In this document: positions 47,794 through 58,643 of the stretch, piece after piece
How positions within the stretch are numbered: position 1 is the first letter of the stretch
Layout: each line of letters begins with the position of its first letter
Source of the DNA: Gigaspora rosea
Lineage: Eukaryota > Glomeromycota > Glomeromycetes > Diversisporales > Gigasporaceae
Length of the DNA stretch: 64,000 nt
Assembly (NCBI GenBank): GCA_003550325.1
Contig: QKWP01000770.1
Location: forward strand, 45,298-109,297
Direction of reading: 5' to 3'
Notes under the pieces: model-generated
Seen by the model: the letters and a program-made list of their open reading frames with translations, nothing else
What the model was told of the DNA's origin: nothing
Databases searched by the model: none
Program-made: the position numbers and the translations under genes

Positions 47794-50433
47794 TTAACCA
47801 AATACATTATTTCCCATTCCTAATTCAACAAAATCATAAAAAATCATTGTACAAGCTAATAAAATAGCAATTACCCCACAAAAAGCAGCAACCCAGATTC
47901 CATATGTAGGTTTCAATCCCGGAAAAGCAATAAATAAATCAAGGTTTGAATTATTGTTTTTCTCAGATTTTGTACTAGAAATTTCTTCAATAATTAATAT
48001 CGGAGATGGTGAACGAGAATAATGACTAGAATTACGAGAATGAACTGATAAATTATTATTAATATTTAAATTATCATTTAAATCAGTTTTATAGTTTTCA
48101 TCATTAATTATAATTGTTGGTTGAGAAGTTTTCAAAGTTGGACTATCACATAAAGCATTTTCATTAGTTACAACTAAATCAAATTTCCCTTCATAAGATT
48201 GAACTTTGTGAACTTCAATACTTTCCACTTCAATTTTTGAACTATTATGCGAATTGGTTCTATATATTTCTAAACTAATGTTTGAACTACCTCATGAACG
48301 ACTACGGGATTTACTTGGCGAACGAGACCGTCTACGTCTTAAAGTATCAGGTGTACGTATATTTGGAGTAAGATGTTCCTTATAATTGGGATTATTATTA
48401 TCAGGTACAGGTTGAATTTTTGGAGTAATACTAGGTGATGATGGGCGAATGACAATTGGAAATGATAAATTATTATTTTTATCTTCAGAAATTATAATTT
48501 TAGCCGAAAAATTATCATCAGTTATAATAGTATTTTTTAATGAGAGCTGATCAGTGACTGAGGATATATTGCGTTCACTTGTTAGTCCTTCAGATATAAC
48601 TGAAATCAATAAAAATATATGAGACTAGGTTCAAATATAGAATTGCAAAACAAATAATTCTTGTTACTGTAAAAATGAATTATTACATACAGATTTATCA
48701 TCTTTTATACAATTTTGTTTATAACTTAAATAATAAAAATAAAATGGAAGGATGAAATTACTAATGGTCGAGAATGTTAAACTTGACCAATTCATAAGTG
48801 CATTAAGCCAAACACCAGTTTGAAATGGGAGGATAACAATCCAAGGCACAAAGCTTGACAAAAAGATAGCACTTCCTAGAAACAACAAAAAGAAAAATCA
48901 GAAATTTTGAGAATTTTGAAGGGGAAAAAAAATAATAATTAACTTGATTACTGTATCATCATGCTTTTACTGAAATTATTATTATTCATTAAATTAAGGC
49001 GCACTATGATCGTAAATACTGGAATACTTGTCACCAAAGCGGCTATGGGGAATAAATAGGTTGTTATAAGGCTAATCACGGTTCGTTGGTTGGAGTGGTC
49101 AATGACTGCAAGAATGTTTGACTTCGAATCCATCGGATAAGCCATTCCTCCCAAGACTCCGAGTGAAACGTACATAATAGTGGAAATAAATATAGAGATC
49201 CATACTACCTTTCTGATTGGAACATTCCGACCCTATAAATTTAAATATATTACTTAAAGCTAATAAGAATTATAAAATTATAAGAGTATACTGTATTACA
49301 AACAGTTTCATGAATCCAAGTCGGTACAGTGGTTATGAATGCATAATTATATAAGACAGTCCCTATCACTTGACTTTGGTCATTACCAATAAAAGGAACG
49401 AGATCGATAGAAAGACCGTGAATAATGAATGTTATAATCCAAGAAATGATGATAAGTATTAATGTGACGAAAGAAACTAATAGTAGAAAAATATAATGGA
49501 ATATATTATAATATAGAAAAAAAATAAACCTGAAAAATTACAGTTATATTTTATATACAGTATTTTATACCAATTTGCACTACAATATTATCGACCAATT
49601 CCAAAATTCCTAAAGGGATAACCATCACTAGAGCAATCTACGGAATATTAATAAATAATTAGTTAATAAATCGATATTAGGATTATAAAAAAATTTGAAT
49701 AAAATTCTTACAAAGTAACCAATGGTCATAAGCACATAAGCACTTCCAAATGGACTTCCAATACTACTTTGCGTTGTCACGCAATAGAATCCGCTAGTTG
49801 GATAAATTCCAATACCGCAAGTTTTACCAAATAGAGAAATTATCAAAGAATCCATAGTTTGAGCAGATATTACAATTGATGAAATGATCAAAGATTCAAA
49901 TGTCATATAAATAACAAATTGAACTATCCAACGTTGATATTTTTTCGTCATCAACATCGAAGAAAAGCGAACAAATTCAATTTTTTTCTGATAAAATTTA
50001 TGGTATTAGGAAAATTTTGAAGAATGTCTATAAGAAATTTAATAATTGAATTAACCTGAAATTTATCATTTCCACACTGAGAACTTAAAGATTCACATAG
50101 TAATAGGGTAGCAGCGCCACTCAATAAAATTGCGACGATAAAGGCAAGTAGTGGTCTAATGAAATAAAGATTAAAATTTAAAGGTTATAGGAATAAAAAT
50201 GATCAGTGAAAAAAAATTGCAGATTATATAAATTATATAAATTATATACATAAACCATCCAGCAGACTGAAAAAGTAATGGAACTGGGGATGATAATGAA
50301 CCGGCATTAGTGCGCATAAAATAAATTCTTATTTAGATATTAAAAGATAAAAACTTGTAACAAGTCCCGGCCCTGTCATGGACGACACCAGCAACGAAAC
50401 GCTCCCTAAAGTAGAAATTGTTCTAGGTGCCAT
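47794..50433 (-). CDS. Amino acid transporter of the Aa_trans/AVT (AAAP) family, nine exons
   Basis: An integral membrane carrier, probably moving amino acids across the vacuolar or plasma membrane. I place exons at 50433-50355, 50283-50250, 50155-50056, 49987-49712, 49637-49571, 49476-49292, 49232-48952, 48871-48687 and 48599-47794; all introns are GT/AG and the frame stays open over 2,013 bases (670 codons). The N-terminus carries the family hallmark SSMTGPGLVTIPLLFQSAGW, followed by hydrophobic segments such as PLLAFIVAILLSGAATLLL, ALVMVIPLGILELVDNIV, FVTLILIIISWIITFIIHGL and SSFVPWIVILPFQTGVWLNA. A long Ser/Asn-rich cytosolic loop precedes the last membrane segment (WVAAFCGVIAILLACTMIFY) and the tail FVELGMGNNVFG. 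One in-frame TGA at 48294-48292 sits in the loop after a SPSKSRSRS tract. It would cut off the last membrane segment. The acceptor of exon 8 and the donor of exon 8 are the least certain joins. No neighbour suggests a cluster. Confidence 0.85.
48292..48294 (-). other. In-frame TGA in the transporter tail
   Basis: The frame before (exon 9 from 48597) and after (to 47794) is identical, and the downstream 166 codons read as a normal family C-terminus. CGA to TGA (Arg to stop, CpG deamination) is the simplest origin. Confidence 0.75.
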
Positions 50434-51137
50434 ATCTTTTTTTTCTAAGATTCAAAAGTAAAAAAATAATAAAATTTGAGTATTCTCGATAGCAAAGCTT
50501 TAATAAATCAAAATACTCTGTTGCAAATTAATATATAAACTTGAATGAAAATTAACCACGAATCGTATTTAGACAAGACTAATTTTCGTCTTTACATTGC
50601 CATTCGATTTTATATAGCGGATATTTTTGTCTAATCTTAGATAATCTTTTGTTCGTATGTACATACGTACGCACATATTGAGGTACAGTACAGGAAATCT
50701 AAAAATAATACTGTATGCCAAGAAAACAATAAACTCTGAGATAAACCAAAATAATGGTGCATAATACCATTTGTTTATGCGCATAGTGCAGAGTTTTAAA
50801 TTAACATAGCATAGCCTAATTGCCATAAGCAGTCTAAATAATGCTGTGCACTGAAAATGCCAGTAACTTTAACTTGATACTATTTTTGGCATCTTTTACT
50901 GATGAAATAATTTACTTATAATGATACCAACTGTTTTCATAAATTTAGGAAAATTGAACATATGAGTTCTCTTGAATTTTACTGAGATTATTAAATTATG
51001 AAAACCTGTTGTAATAGCACTACAATTTAATGCAAATTAGTCAATAATTAGAGATTAGACCGGCTTACCACAAATAAACTACACAAATATACATCATAAA
51101 AACTTCTTTACGTGATCTACATGCCATAATATTTTAT
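50434..51137. other. 5' flank of the transporter gene
   Basis: No TATA-like or other promoter element can be fixed. An 85-codon minus frame at 50569-50826 is basic and hydrophobic by chance and is not supported. Confidence 0.5.
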
Positions 51138-51757
51138 TGGGGAAATTTGCTTATAAGGGCCCGGAAAATGAAAATAATTACACATAAGGACCCAAAATGA
51201 AATAATTACATATAAGGAAAAATTTTGAAAAATATTGCAATCAAGAGCCCAAATTTATCGTAAAAAAAAAAATTAGATTTAGCAATACATTTGACGTATT
51301 GCTTTTTACACGCATCTTGCATGTAAAAAGTGTAACTACTTTAGCCATTTTTAAAGGTAATTTAATTTTCTCTACGAATACAAATGAGTTTTTTCAGTTC
51401 TAAATATCGTCGATTAACGCGTAGTGACCTTCTCAAAATGTGAAACTAGTCTTGGCATAGATTAGACTTATTAGTTTAGAACAAAATAAACATTATGATA
51501 TTGTTAAATATCATGCTCAACCCATTAGAACTTAACTTGATTAAAAGAAAGGTCATTAAGCGAAAAAGGGTATAGAATATAAAATGTGTAAAGTAGTACA
51601 TGTAACAGTGATGACGTTAAAAGTTACTTTGGCCCTTAATTGTAAAATTTTTCAAAATTTGGGCCTTTATACAGTATGTAACAATTTTTACTTTGGGCCC
51701 TTATTTGTAATTATTTTCATTTTATGGGCCCTTATCTGTTATATGTAAATTGACCTA
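51138..51757. mobile_element. Inverted-repeat element, 620 bp, AAGGGCCC clusters
   Basis: The ends TGGGGAAATTTGCTTATAAG and, inverted, TAGGTCAATTTACATATAAC lead into repeated ATAAGGGCCC motifs interleaved with ATGAAAATAATTACA on both sides. The layout resembles the hAT-type elements, but no target duplication was found. Confidence 0.75.
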
Positions 51758-52072
51758 TTTCATGACTCAAATTTTCTTTAATTTTTTGGGCAGTGGTGAC
51801 TAAATCGTTTTCTTTGATTGTTAAAATATGATCGAACTCTGTAGAAAATTTTTCTTCTCTTTCAGTAATGATCAGACGCCGAAGAATTTCTGGCTCACTG
51901 GTGCCTCTCCTATTTTATTTTGTTATAAGATTTTTAAATACATATATGATATGCATTATTATTTGACTATTATAAACTTTGTTGAATGATTTTTATTGAA
52001 TGCATCAGTGTATAAGTCGAGATGAGATACGCAACCAGGAATAGTAAGTAACTATAATTAGCGATACGTGAC

Positions 52073-52301
52073 CAGTGTTTAAATTTCAATGTTCTCAGCG
52101 TTCTCAGAGAACATTACACAATTTTTTGGAACATAAATTTTTAAAATATGTTCTCTATTTGAGAACATTCAATTTATTCTTTTAATATTAAAAAAATTTT
52201 AATTTTCTTATATAAAGAACATTAAAATTTTACTAAGAAAATTAAAAAATTAAAAATGTTCTTTTTGAGAACATAAAATCAAATTTGAATTTTAAACACT
52301 A
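52073..52301. mobile_element. hAT-type MITE, 229 bp, GTTCTCA clusters
   Basis: The termini are CAGTGTTTAAATTT and, inverted, TAGTGTTTAAAATT. The flanks TACGTGAC and TAACGTGAC agree apart from one inserted base. GTTCTCAGAGAAC and TTGAGAACAT motifs cluster inside both ends. Layout and termini parallel the 614-1032 element. Confidence 0.75.
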
Positions 52302-52387
52302 TAACGTGACATCAGATGGTAGTCTCCCACTAGTCTCCCGCATTCCATAAACTACTATATGAAATTTTTATACCAATATTGCAGGGT

Positions 52388-52473
52388 ATAAATTAGTCAT
52401 ACACTGGGTTCTATTGAATAAGCGGAATTGAAATTTCCGCTTATACCGAAAACGCTCAGTATATAACTAATTT
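52388..52473. repeat. Short inverted-repeat element
   Basis: The ends TATAAATTAGTCATACACTG and, inverted, TAAAATTAGTTATATACTGA flank an AAGCGGAATTGAAATTTCCGCTT hairpin-like centre (split here by description only). Confidence 0.6.
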
Positions 52474-52528
52474 TAGACAAAATCAAACGATCATGAAATT
52501 TTTTTCATGTATTACGAAGTAAGTATGC

Positions 52529-52896
52529 ATTATTGTGCAAAAATTGGAGAATAAGGGTAATTTGGCAAATGATTGGATATACTTGACGCGGAGCGACACA
52601 TGCTCATTTGCCAAATTACCGTATTCGCCAATTTACCCAATAATGGTGAATCTGGCAATTTATGATCATGATTCGTAGGGAGTTATCGGTTGAGCTTTAA
52701 TTTGAATAAACGTTGTAACACATATTTCATGATCATATGAGTTTGCCGGATAAACAAAATTAAACTCAAACTGTTAACTCCCTAAGAATTATATAAATTG
52801 TCGGATAACAACTTTATTGAGGTGAATATGGTAATTTGACAAATGATTGGTTACACGTGCTGCGTAGCGGCACATGTTCATTTGCCAAAATAACCG
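52529..52896. repeat. Cluster of three adjacent foldbacks
   Basis: 52529-52647 has arms with GGTAATTTGGCAAATGA. 52655-52803 has arms with AGGGAGTTA and GAGCTTTAATTT-like sequence. 52827-52896 repeats the GGTAATTTGACAAATGATTGG-type arm around a CGTGCTGCGTAGCGGCAC centre, so the first and third foldbacks belong to one family. Confidence 0.65.
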
Positions 52897-53429
52897 TTGC
52901 GTAGTAGGACGGAAGTTACTTATTTGGCTTTGTGTTCTCGTTCACATGGTGTTAGATCATTTTGTGCCCGATTAGGTTTAATTGCTGTACCGTTCGTTGT
53001 ACCTAACCGGAATATCTCTGTTTCGCCTTTTTTGTCTCAATCTTCGTCAATTCGAAAAAATTACGGCACAAATATTTATTGTTTTTTTTGTCATGCAATA
53101 GAACTTTATTTGCCAATCCAATTAAGATTGATACATAACACTAATAAATATTACGAAAAGCATTGCATTACACTTCTATATTTGGCTATGCCGGCATATT
53201 ATTTAGGCCGGAGGTAATTTTTATTAAAGCGATTAAATGGCAATTTGTACATGATCATGAAGTGAGATTGACCGAGACTGGTCAGAATGGCAATGACATC
53301 CCGAGAGGTTGCAACAAACATTGCGCTGGGAGTTAGCGTAGGATTGATTAGCCGGTGGTTTCCTGCTCGCTGACGCAAGCTGGCTGTGAGTATAGCTCTG
53401 GTTGAGAAACTGAAGCATGTGCAAGCAGA
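52897..53429. other. No gene supported; GC-richer flank of the DIRS element
   Basis: Both strands carry frames of about 100 codons (plus 52897-53217, minus 53199-53495) without ATG support or recognisable domains. The raised GC may mean that this is part of an older insertion. Confidence 0.4.
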
Positions 53430-53504
53430 GATGGTAGAATCACGTGTTTTTTCCAATATTTTCCGGATTCTACCATTCTTTTGCGTATATTTCACGTGGT
53501 CCCC

Positions 53505-53535
<31 letters not shown>

Positions 53536-53674
53536 TTTTTTTTATTGTTTTTTTTTTCTATTATTCTTATTTTATTTATTTATTAATTATTTTATTTATT
53601 CTTATGGTTTTCATTTCCCCGCATATGACAGCGAGGCTGAATCTATTCCAAAGGTTTTTTTTTTTTTTTGAAGC

Positions 53675-54634
53675 CTAGAAGTCATATGCTCTCGTTAATA
53701 TGTGCGCTATCATGATAGGGTGCGCTCGGATGTATATATAGAATGCGTCCGACTCCCATCGACCGATTTTTTGTATCATCACCAGCTGGACTCCCCGCAT
53801 CATTAGCTCTGTAGTGCCTCCTGCTCTAAAGCTATGGCCTGATACATTTGCATTAGGGAGGATTGACAGGAGTTTATTACAAAACCACCTTTTAGTGGCC
53901 AATGATCCGTCCGATTTAGTGAATAGGGTATTACTATTGGGAGTGTAATTGGGGCTGGTGTGTCTGATAATGTATGTTTTAAGCGGCTTGATAGGGCATA
54001 GTTTGTCATTGGTTGAATTTATTATTAGTGTTGTCCTTATCGCTAATTTGTGATTTTTGGTTTTTGCTAGCTGAATTGTGGCGAATGTTGCTTGATTCAC
54101 CTTCTCAAATTTTATAGCTTTTAGGCACGGTGTCTTCAGTTCCTCTGATTTGCGGTCTGGTAACAATTCACCGAGTCAGGCCAATCCGTAAAATGCTATG
54201 AGTGCTACCACCCAGAACAGGAAGTCATCAGGTTCTTCAATATCTAAGCTGCGCCTTATCTGGTCTAGGTGGTCTCTTGTAATGTGTATTTTTTGTTTTA
54301 CTGGCTTATGTTTGTGGTTGGCTTTGATTGTTTTAAGAATTTTTTTTACTAATGGGTCGTTCCGAATTGGGGCCCAGTCGTGTAAGTTTCTACTGTGATA
54401 GAACTTTAGTGCTGATAAATAAGATGTGACTATAGATGGGGCAACTTCGTTGCTTATTAGCTTTATAAATTCGATCAATGAACTCCTTGATATGGGCCAT
54501 ATGCTACTGTTCTTGTTGTACCACTGATGTTCGTGCGCTAACGCTTGGTAACGCCTGATGATGGATTCATAAGTCCTGTAACTGGAGAGGTCCGTGTTCA
54601 AAATTTCTGCTGACTGCTGATCTAGAGGTTTCAT
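53675..54634 (-). pseudogene. Tyrosine recombinase domain of the DIRS element
   Basis: It integrates the circular DNA intermediate in this element class. The N-terminal SAM-like part runs from residues 1 to about 110 (TYESIIRRYQALAHEHQW, SYLSALKFYHSRN). The catalytic part then reads FWVVALIAFYGLA, a TGA (54178-54176), and LGELLPDRKSEEL. Further on are HSFRAGG, the conserved H-x-x-R, and IGRWESDAFYIYIR, with W and the nucleophile tyrosine candidate. The TGA stands exactly where the first catalytic Arg (GLARLGE) is expected. Upstream the frame is open back to the TGA at 54769-54767. Confidence 0.85.
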
Positions 54635-54766
54635 GCCATTAAAGTTAATGTTTGTTTGGTGTTTCTTATTTGTTGTAGAGGTGCTAGGCGTGGGGTACTT
54701 GTGCTTCTTCCTTTTTGGTTCGTTGGTTCGTGAGGACCTACTGTATAAGTGATCGAATAAACAAAA

Positions 54767-55519
54767 TCATGTTAGTATATTCTTTAGGGATATCAGGTTG
54801 GAGAAATCTTCTCTAGGGTTTTTGGTCATGTATTCCTTGTGTCCACTTCTCGATAATAAGTCAGCGTTCGTATTTCGTTTTCCTGGTATATGCTCTAACC
54901 TCACCGAAAAATTTCTCTGAACCTGCGTTTCATGAATCTGAGCGATTATATTGTTGATTTTGTTGTTTCTACAAAAACCCGCGTAGTAAGCTTCTGCGTT
55001 CACCATATTATCTGCCCATATTATAAGTTTCCTTCTTGACCACAAAGGTGAAAATGTCCTTATTGCTATAAAAGTTGTTAACAGCTCACGTTCCTGGATG
55101 TCATGATTAGTTACGACTTCTTGGCTTGTCCATTTGAATGCTGTGAAATAATTTTCGAATGTGGCGCCGCCCTCAATATTCGACGCATCTGTAAATAAAT
55201 TGTATATTTCCAGTTGCTGCCACGCTTGTTCCTCTATTAGATACGTCCCTGGCCATTTTTGTATTATGTTAATCCACCATTGGATGTCCGTTATCATTGG
55301 TTTGGTCATCCTCACGTGATGTTTCGGGTCTTTTGCCGCTTCCTGCCCCTTTATGAAATGTTGTACAAAGGGTCTTCCTTGCGGTATCACCTGGCATATC
55401 CACATTAAAGAGCCCACCAGGGATTGCAGGTCTTTCTTATAGCACCATTGTTTGTCCGCCCAACTGGTTAGTGACGCTTGTATTTTCTTTCTTTTTGTAG
55501 GTGACACTGATACTGACAT
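54767..55519 (-). pseudogene. RNase H domain of the DIRS polyprotein
   Basis: It removes RNA from the RNA/DNA hybrid during reverse transcription. The catalytic acidic residues are in place: Asp in LFTDASNIEGGATF, Glu in IQERELLTTF, Asp in LIIWADNMVNAEAY, and Asp in RNTNADLLSR. It is in the same frame as RT upstream (separated by a TGA at 55522-55520 and a TAA at 55627-55625) and as the recombinase downstream (TGA at 54769-54767). The connecting segment 55624-55523 reads as the RT thumb (CITFLGIMLDTE). Confidence 0.85.
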
Positions 55520-55624
55520 TCATTCTGTGTCCAGCATAATACCTAAGAAAGTGATGCAGGTACTAGGGCCTTCTAGTTTGGATTTTTTAAAAAGTACTTT
55601 CAATATATCCAATATTCTAAGAAA

Positions 55625-56505
55625 TTAACTGAGCTCTCTTTGACCGCTGCCTTTCGATATTATTAAGAAATCATCTACGTAATGGATGATCGATCCGATC
55701 CCTTGTCCTGTTGCTATCCACGTAACTATATTAGCGAACCTACAAAAAATACCTTCCAAGGCTCTATTACCAAACGCTAAGGCCTTGTCAAAGTAGATGT
55801 TCTTTCCGACCTTCATTCCTTGCAAGACTTGGTCCACGGGGTGTACAGATAAAATTCTATATGCATTCTTAATATCGATTTTGGATAGTACGCACCCTTT
55901 TCCGTATCTATTGATCCATCTTATCGCGTGGTTTACATTTTCGTATTTAGTTGTGAATTCTATGTTATCAATTCCGTTGTTTACGCTTGAGCCGAAAGGT
56001 GCAGATAAGTATGAAATAACTCGGAACATTTTGGGGTTCATGTCAAGCCTGCACGGGTTAACCTGGAACATATCACATGGTGGACACTCTTCAGAGTAAG
56101 GACCACATATTCTTCCTTTTTCTATTTCGTCTTTAATGTAGTTTTTGAGAGACGCCGGGCTTTGCTCTAAGGATTTCAGATTTTCTTGGATTCTTTTTAC
56201 TCGCGCGCCAGAAAAATTAAATCTAAACCCTCTTTTGATTCCTTTTATTAGATACTCTACGAACGGCCGATTCGGGTGATTCTTTGTTAGTTTTTCGAAT
56301 GCCAGGACGTCTATAGTGGTTCTTGCATTAAATTTCTTAGGGTCGATTTGCCTCAGTATTTCGGTTTCTTTTTCTGTGAGCGGCATATCCCGCGGCGGAG
56401 TGCTATTGAATGTCTCGTTTACTGACTGTAGCACTGGTGGTTCGCATGTTGTTATGTTGCGTGATAGCTTGTACTGGAGGAATTTTCTCTCAGTACTATT
56501 GTCTG
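55625..56505 (-). pseudogene. Reverse transcriptase domain of the DIRS polyprotein
   Basis: Core motifs are SKIDIKNAYRILSVHP (motif A with the first catalytic Asp), LAFGNRALEGIFCRFAN (motif B region) and IIHYVDDFLIISKG (motif C, YVDD). The frame is open upstream of 56434 to about 56505 (FLQYKLSRNITTCEPPV), with no clear ATG, which suggests translation by frameshift, reinitiation or splicing from the gag-like ORF in a different frame. A TAA at 55627-55625 follows RELS. Confidence 0.85.
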
Positions 56506-56738
56506 ATTATAGTTGTTAAGGTTAGTTTTTTTTTTTTTAATTGTTCAACGTGTTTGTCAGGTTCTGTTTTTTTTTTTCGTGTTTATACTGCGGCGTGGTA
56601 ATGACGTAGGGTATATACGATATTTCCCTTTTTCTTTTTTTTTTTTTAATGTGTGCATGGAGATGGTGGTACGTGATTATATTATCTACTTTCTTTCTTT
56701 TTTTTTTTTTTTTAATCCGATACGTATATGTTCTCTCT

Positions 56739-57956
56739 TCAATTTTTTTTTTTAGTTTTGCCCTTCCGTGTGCTCGCTTTGCCTTCCTTTCGGGCCAGTC
56801 CCTGTGCTGTTAAAGAAGCACCTTCGCTCCTGGTGACCAATGTTCTTGCATATGAGGCATGCGTGAACTCGTCCGCATTTCTTATCCTCGCTATAATTTC
56901 TCCGATTCCAATTGATGCATATTTCTCTTCCGTCGTGCCATGCTGCATCACTCCGGTTCGCACATGATCTATTAAATTTTGTTCTTTTGATAGTTGATGC
57001 ATCGAAGTTTTCTCCAGTGTTGTGTCCCGGTCCATTGCTAATGCTAAACGGCGGTCCTTGTCATATGCCATGACTGCCGTAAAATCGTATCTGATGCCTA
57101 GGTTATTAATATGATCGCAGTAAAAATTTAATTCTTGCTCTCGATCTTTGTAAATTATGAGCACTGCTTCGGTGTATGACCTAAATGCTAGTATCCATTC
57201 GGATATGTCGATAAACCTGTTGTATGTGGGTCGTTTCCAGATTGTTAAATCTCCTCCTTCCGATGTTTGTAGTGGCAGTTCTTCATGGTGGAATTTTGCA
57301 ATTGCTTTCATGTTTTTATATGCAAACTCCTGGAGTTCAATGTACGCACCAAATGCAATTGATTTCCATAGTCTTGTTGTCAAATTTGGTTTACCGGGTA
57401 ACATCTCTATCACTTTGTTACCTTCTGTCCAATTAGCCACCCACCAAAGTCTCTTACTTTCGATGTTTGCTGCTAGTGGGTTCGTGAACCCTTGTACTAC
57501 TGGTAATTTCTTTAGCGTAGTGTAGCTTATTGGCGGGTACTTACGGGCTTTGTTTCTTGTAATTGACAGCTCATTTTTTGTATTTTTTGGTGGGATTGGA
57601 TCGATTACCATGTCACTCATGACTGCTATAGGTGGATAATTACCTTGGTCATCTCTTGTTTCCGGTGGTGAATTTATTGTGGCCGGGGTTGCTTGATTAT
57701 TCTGTTCTTCGTTGGTTAGGCTTTCTCTTGAATTCGTTCCGTTGTCAATTAGACCGACTTGTTCTAGCTTGTTGAATTGATCGCCTATGGTTTTTTGTAT
57801 TTGTTCGTTCCATCGTTTTTGATTTTCGTTTTGTTGATTTATTAGTTCTTTTACTTTATCTACGAGTGTTGTTATTGTTGCTTGACAGGCTTGATCGATA
57901 TATGCTATGATTTTTGGGTCTATATCCTGTGCTGGTTCCTCAGGTGCGCTTGACAT
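56739..57956 (-). CDS. Gag-like ORF1 of the DIRS element, 405 codons
   Basis: The intact first ORF; its ATG lies at 57956. The N-terminal 70 residues have a coiled-coil look (ATITTLVDKVKELINQQNEN, QIQKTIGDQFNKLEQV). The middle region (KLPVVQGFTNPLAANIESKR, RLWKSIAFGAYIELQEFAY) probably forms the capsid-like core, and the C-terminus is strongly basic (GKASTRKGKTKKKN), suited to nucleic acid binding. No CCHC zinc knuckle is visible, as is usual in DIRS elements. It is in a different frame from ORF2. Confidence 0.8.
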   Translation of the reverse strand: MSSAPEEPAQDIDPKIIAYIDQACQATITTLVDKVKELINQQNENQKRWNEQIQKTIGDQFNKLEQVGLIDNGTNSRESLTNEEQNNQATPATINSPPETRDDQGNYPPIAVMSDMVIDPIPPKNTKNELSITRNKARKYPPISYTTLKKLPVVQGFTNPLAANIESKRLWWVANWTEGNKVIEMLPGKPNLTTRLWKSIAFGAYIELQEFAYKNMKAIAKFHHEELPLQTSEGGDLTIWKRPTYNRFIDISEWILAFRSYTEAVLIIYKDREQELNFYCDHINNLGIRYDFTAVMAYDKDRRLALAMDRDTTLEKTSMHQLSKEQNLIDHVRTGVMQHGTTEEKYASIGIGEIIARIRNADEFTHASYARTLVTRSEGASLTAQGLARKEGKASTRKGKTKKKN

Positions 57957-58178
57957 TTTCTTTTGGTTGATATGTACGATCTTTTTTTTTTTTCGGAACT
58001 CTGGTTAATCAGGTTTTCGAATACTACCGAATCTGTATTCTGTTCTCTAGTTTAAATACACCTTTCATTCATCTTGAGGCTTGGATGTCTTCCTCGTTGA
58101 CATATGCTGCTGTGCGTTTTCATATGATTTTCAGTCTTCAATCATTTTTCCTTTCCGGGTTAGCTCTTGCACGATGAT

Positions 58179-58568
58179 TAGGGTGTCCAGGATTATGCGA
58201 TGCTATGCTATGCGCATAATTGACCATTTTTTCACATCGCATATGCTTCGCATAATTAAGCAAAAAAAAGCATTCATGGCACGTGCCTCAAATATGAAAA
58301 TATGATTGGTAGATACGACTTTTTTTGAGCCTTTCGGAGCTACAATAGTTAATGCAGGAAAGAATTCCGAAAAGTTTCGATGAAGAAAATGAACGAACTG
58401 AAAATACGAGCAAGGTCGAGGCAATTTTTTTTGTCAATATCTGAATAATTCCGAGAAAGTATGCTATAAAGATCGCATAATCTATTTAAATATTTCGCAT
58501 AATCTTAAATTTATTTCGCATTCATCGCATAATTTACCTCATCGCATCGCATAATCCTGGACACCCTA
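58179..58568. mobile_element. hAT-type MITE, 390 bp, ATGCGA clusters
   Basis: Both ends read TAGGGTGTCCAGGATTATGC, and the flanks ACGATGAT (58171-58178) and ACGCTGAT (58569-58576) match at 7 of 8. GCATAATT and ATGCGA motifs cluster near both ends. It interrupts the leader of the DIRS element and is thus younger than it. Confidence 0.9.
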
Positions 58569-58643
58569 ACGCTGATCAGTGCGTGTCACGTGGTGGCGTT
58601 GGACGTGTGGCCGCTTCGCTTTTCGATCACGTGATCTACCATC

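Larger units (their letters stand above)
53430..58643 (-). mobile_element. DIRS-type tyrosine-recombinase retrotransposon, about 5.2 kb
   Basis: The order on the minus strand is gag-like ORF, reverse transcriptase, RNase H, tyrosine recombinase, which defines DIRS-like elements; there is no integrase of DDE type and no aspartic protease. Candidate inverted termini are GATGGTAGAATCACGTG at 53430-53446 and, inverted, GATGGTAGATCACGTG at 58643-58628. The hAT-type MITE 58179-58568 lies in its 5' leader. Poly(A) tracts of 10 to 18 bases punctuate the regions between ORFs. Four in-frame stops make it inactive. Confidence 0.85.

Noticed and set aside
53386-53678. Several overlapping Phe-rich frames
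   Set aside because: They are poly(T)/(TTTTA) tract translations at the 3' end of the DIRS element.
55797-57525. Plus-strand frames of 63 to 122 codons
   Set aside because: They are antisense shadows of the DIRS gag-like and RT frames.
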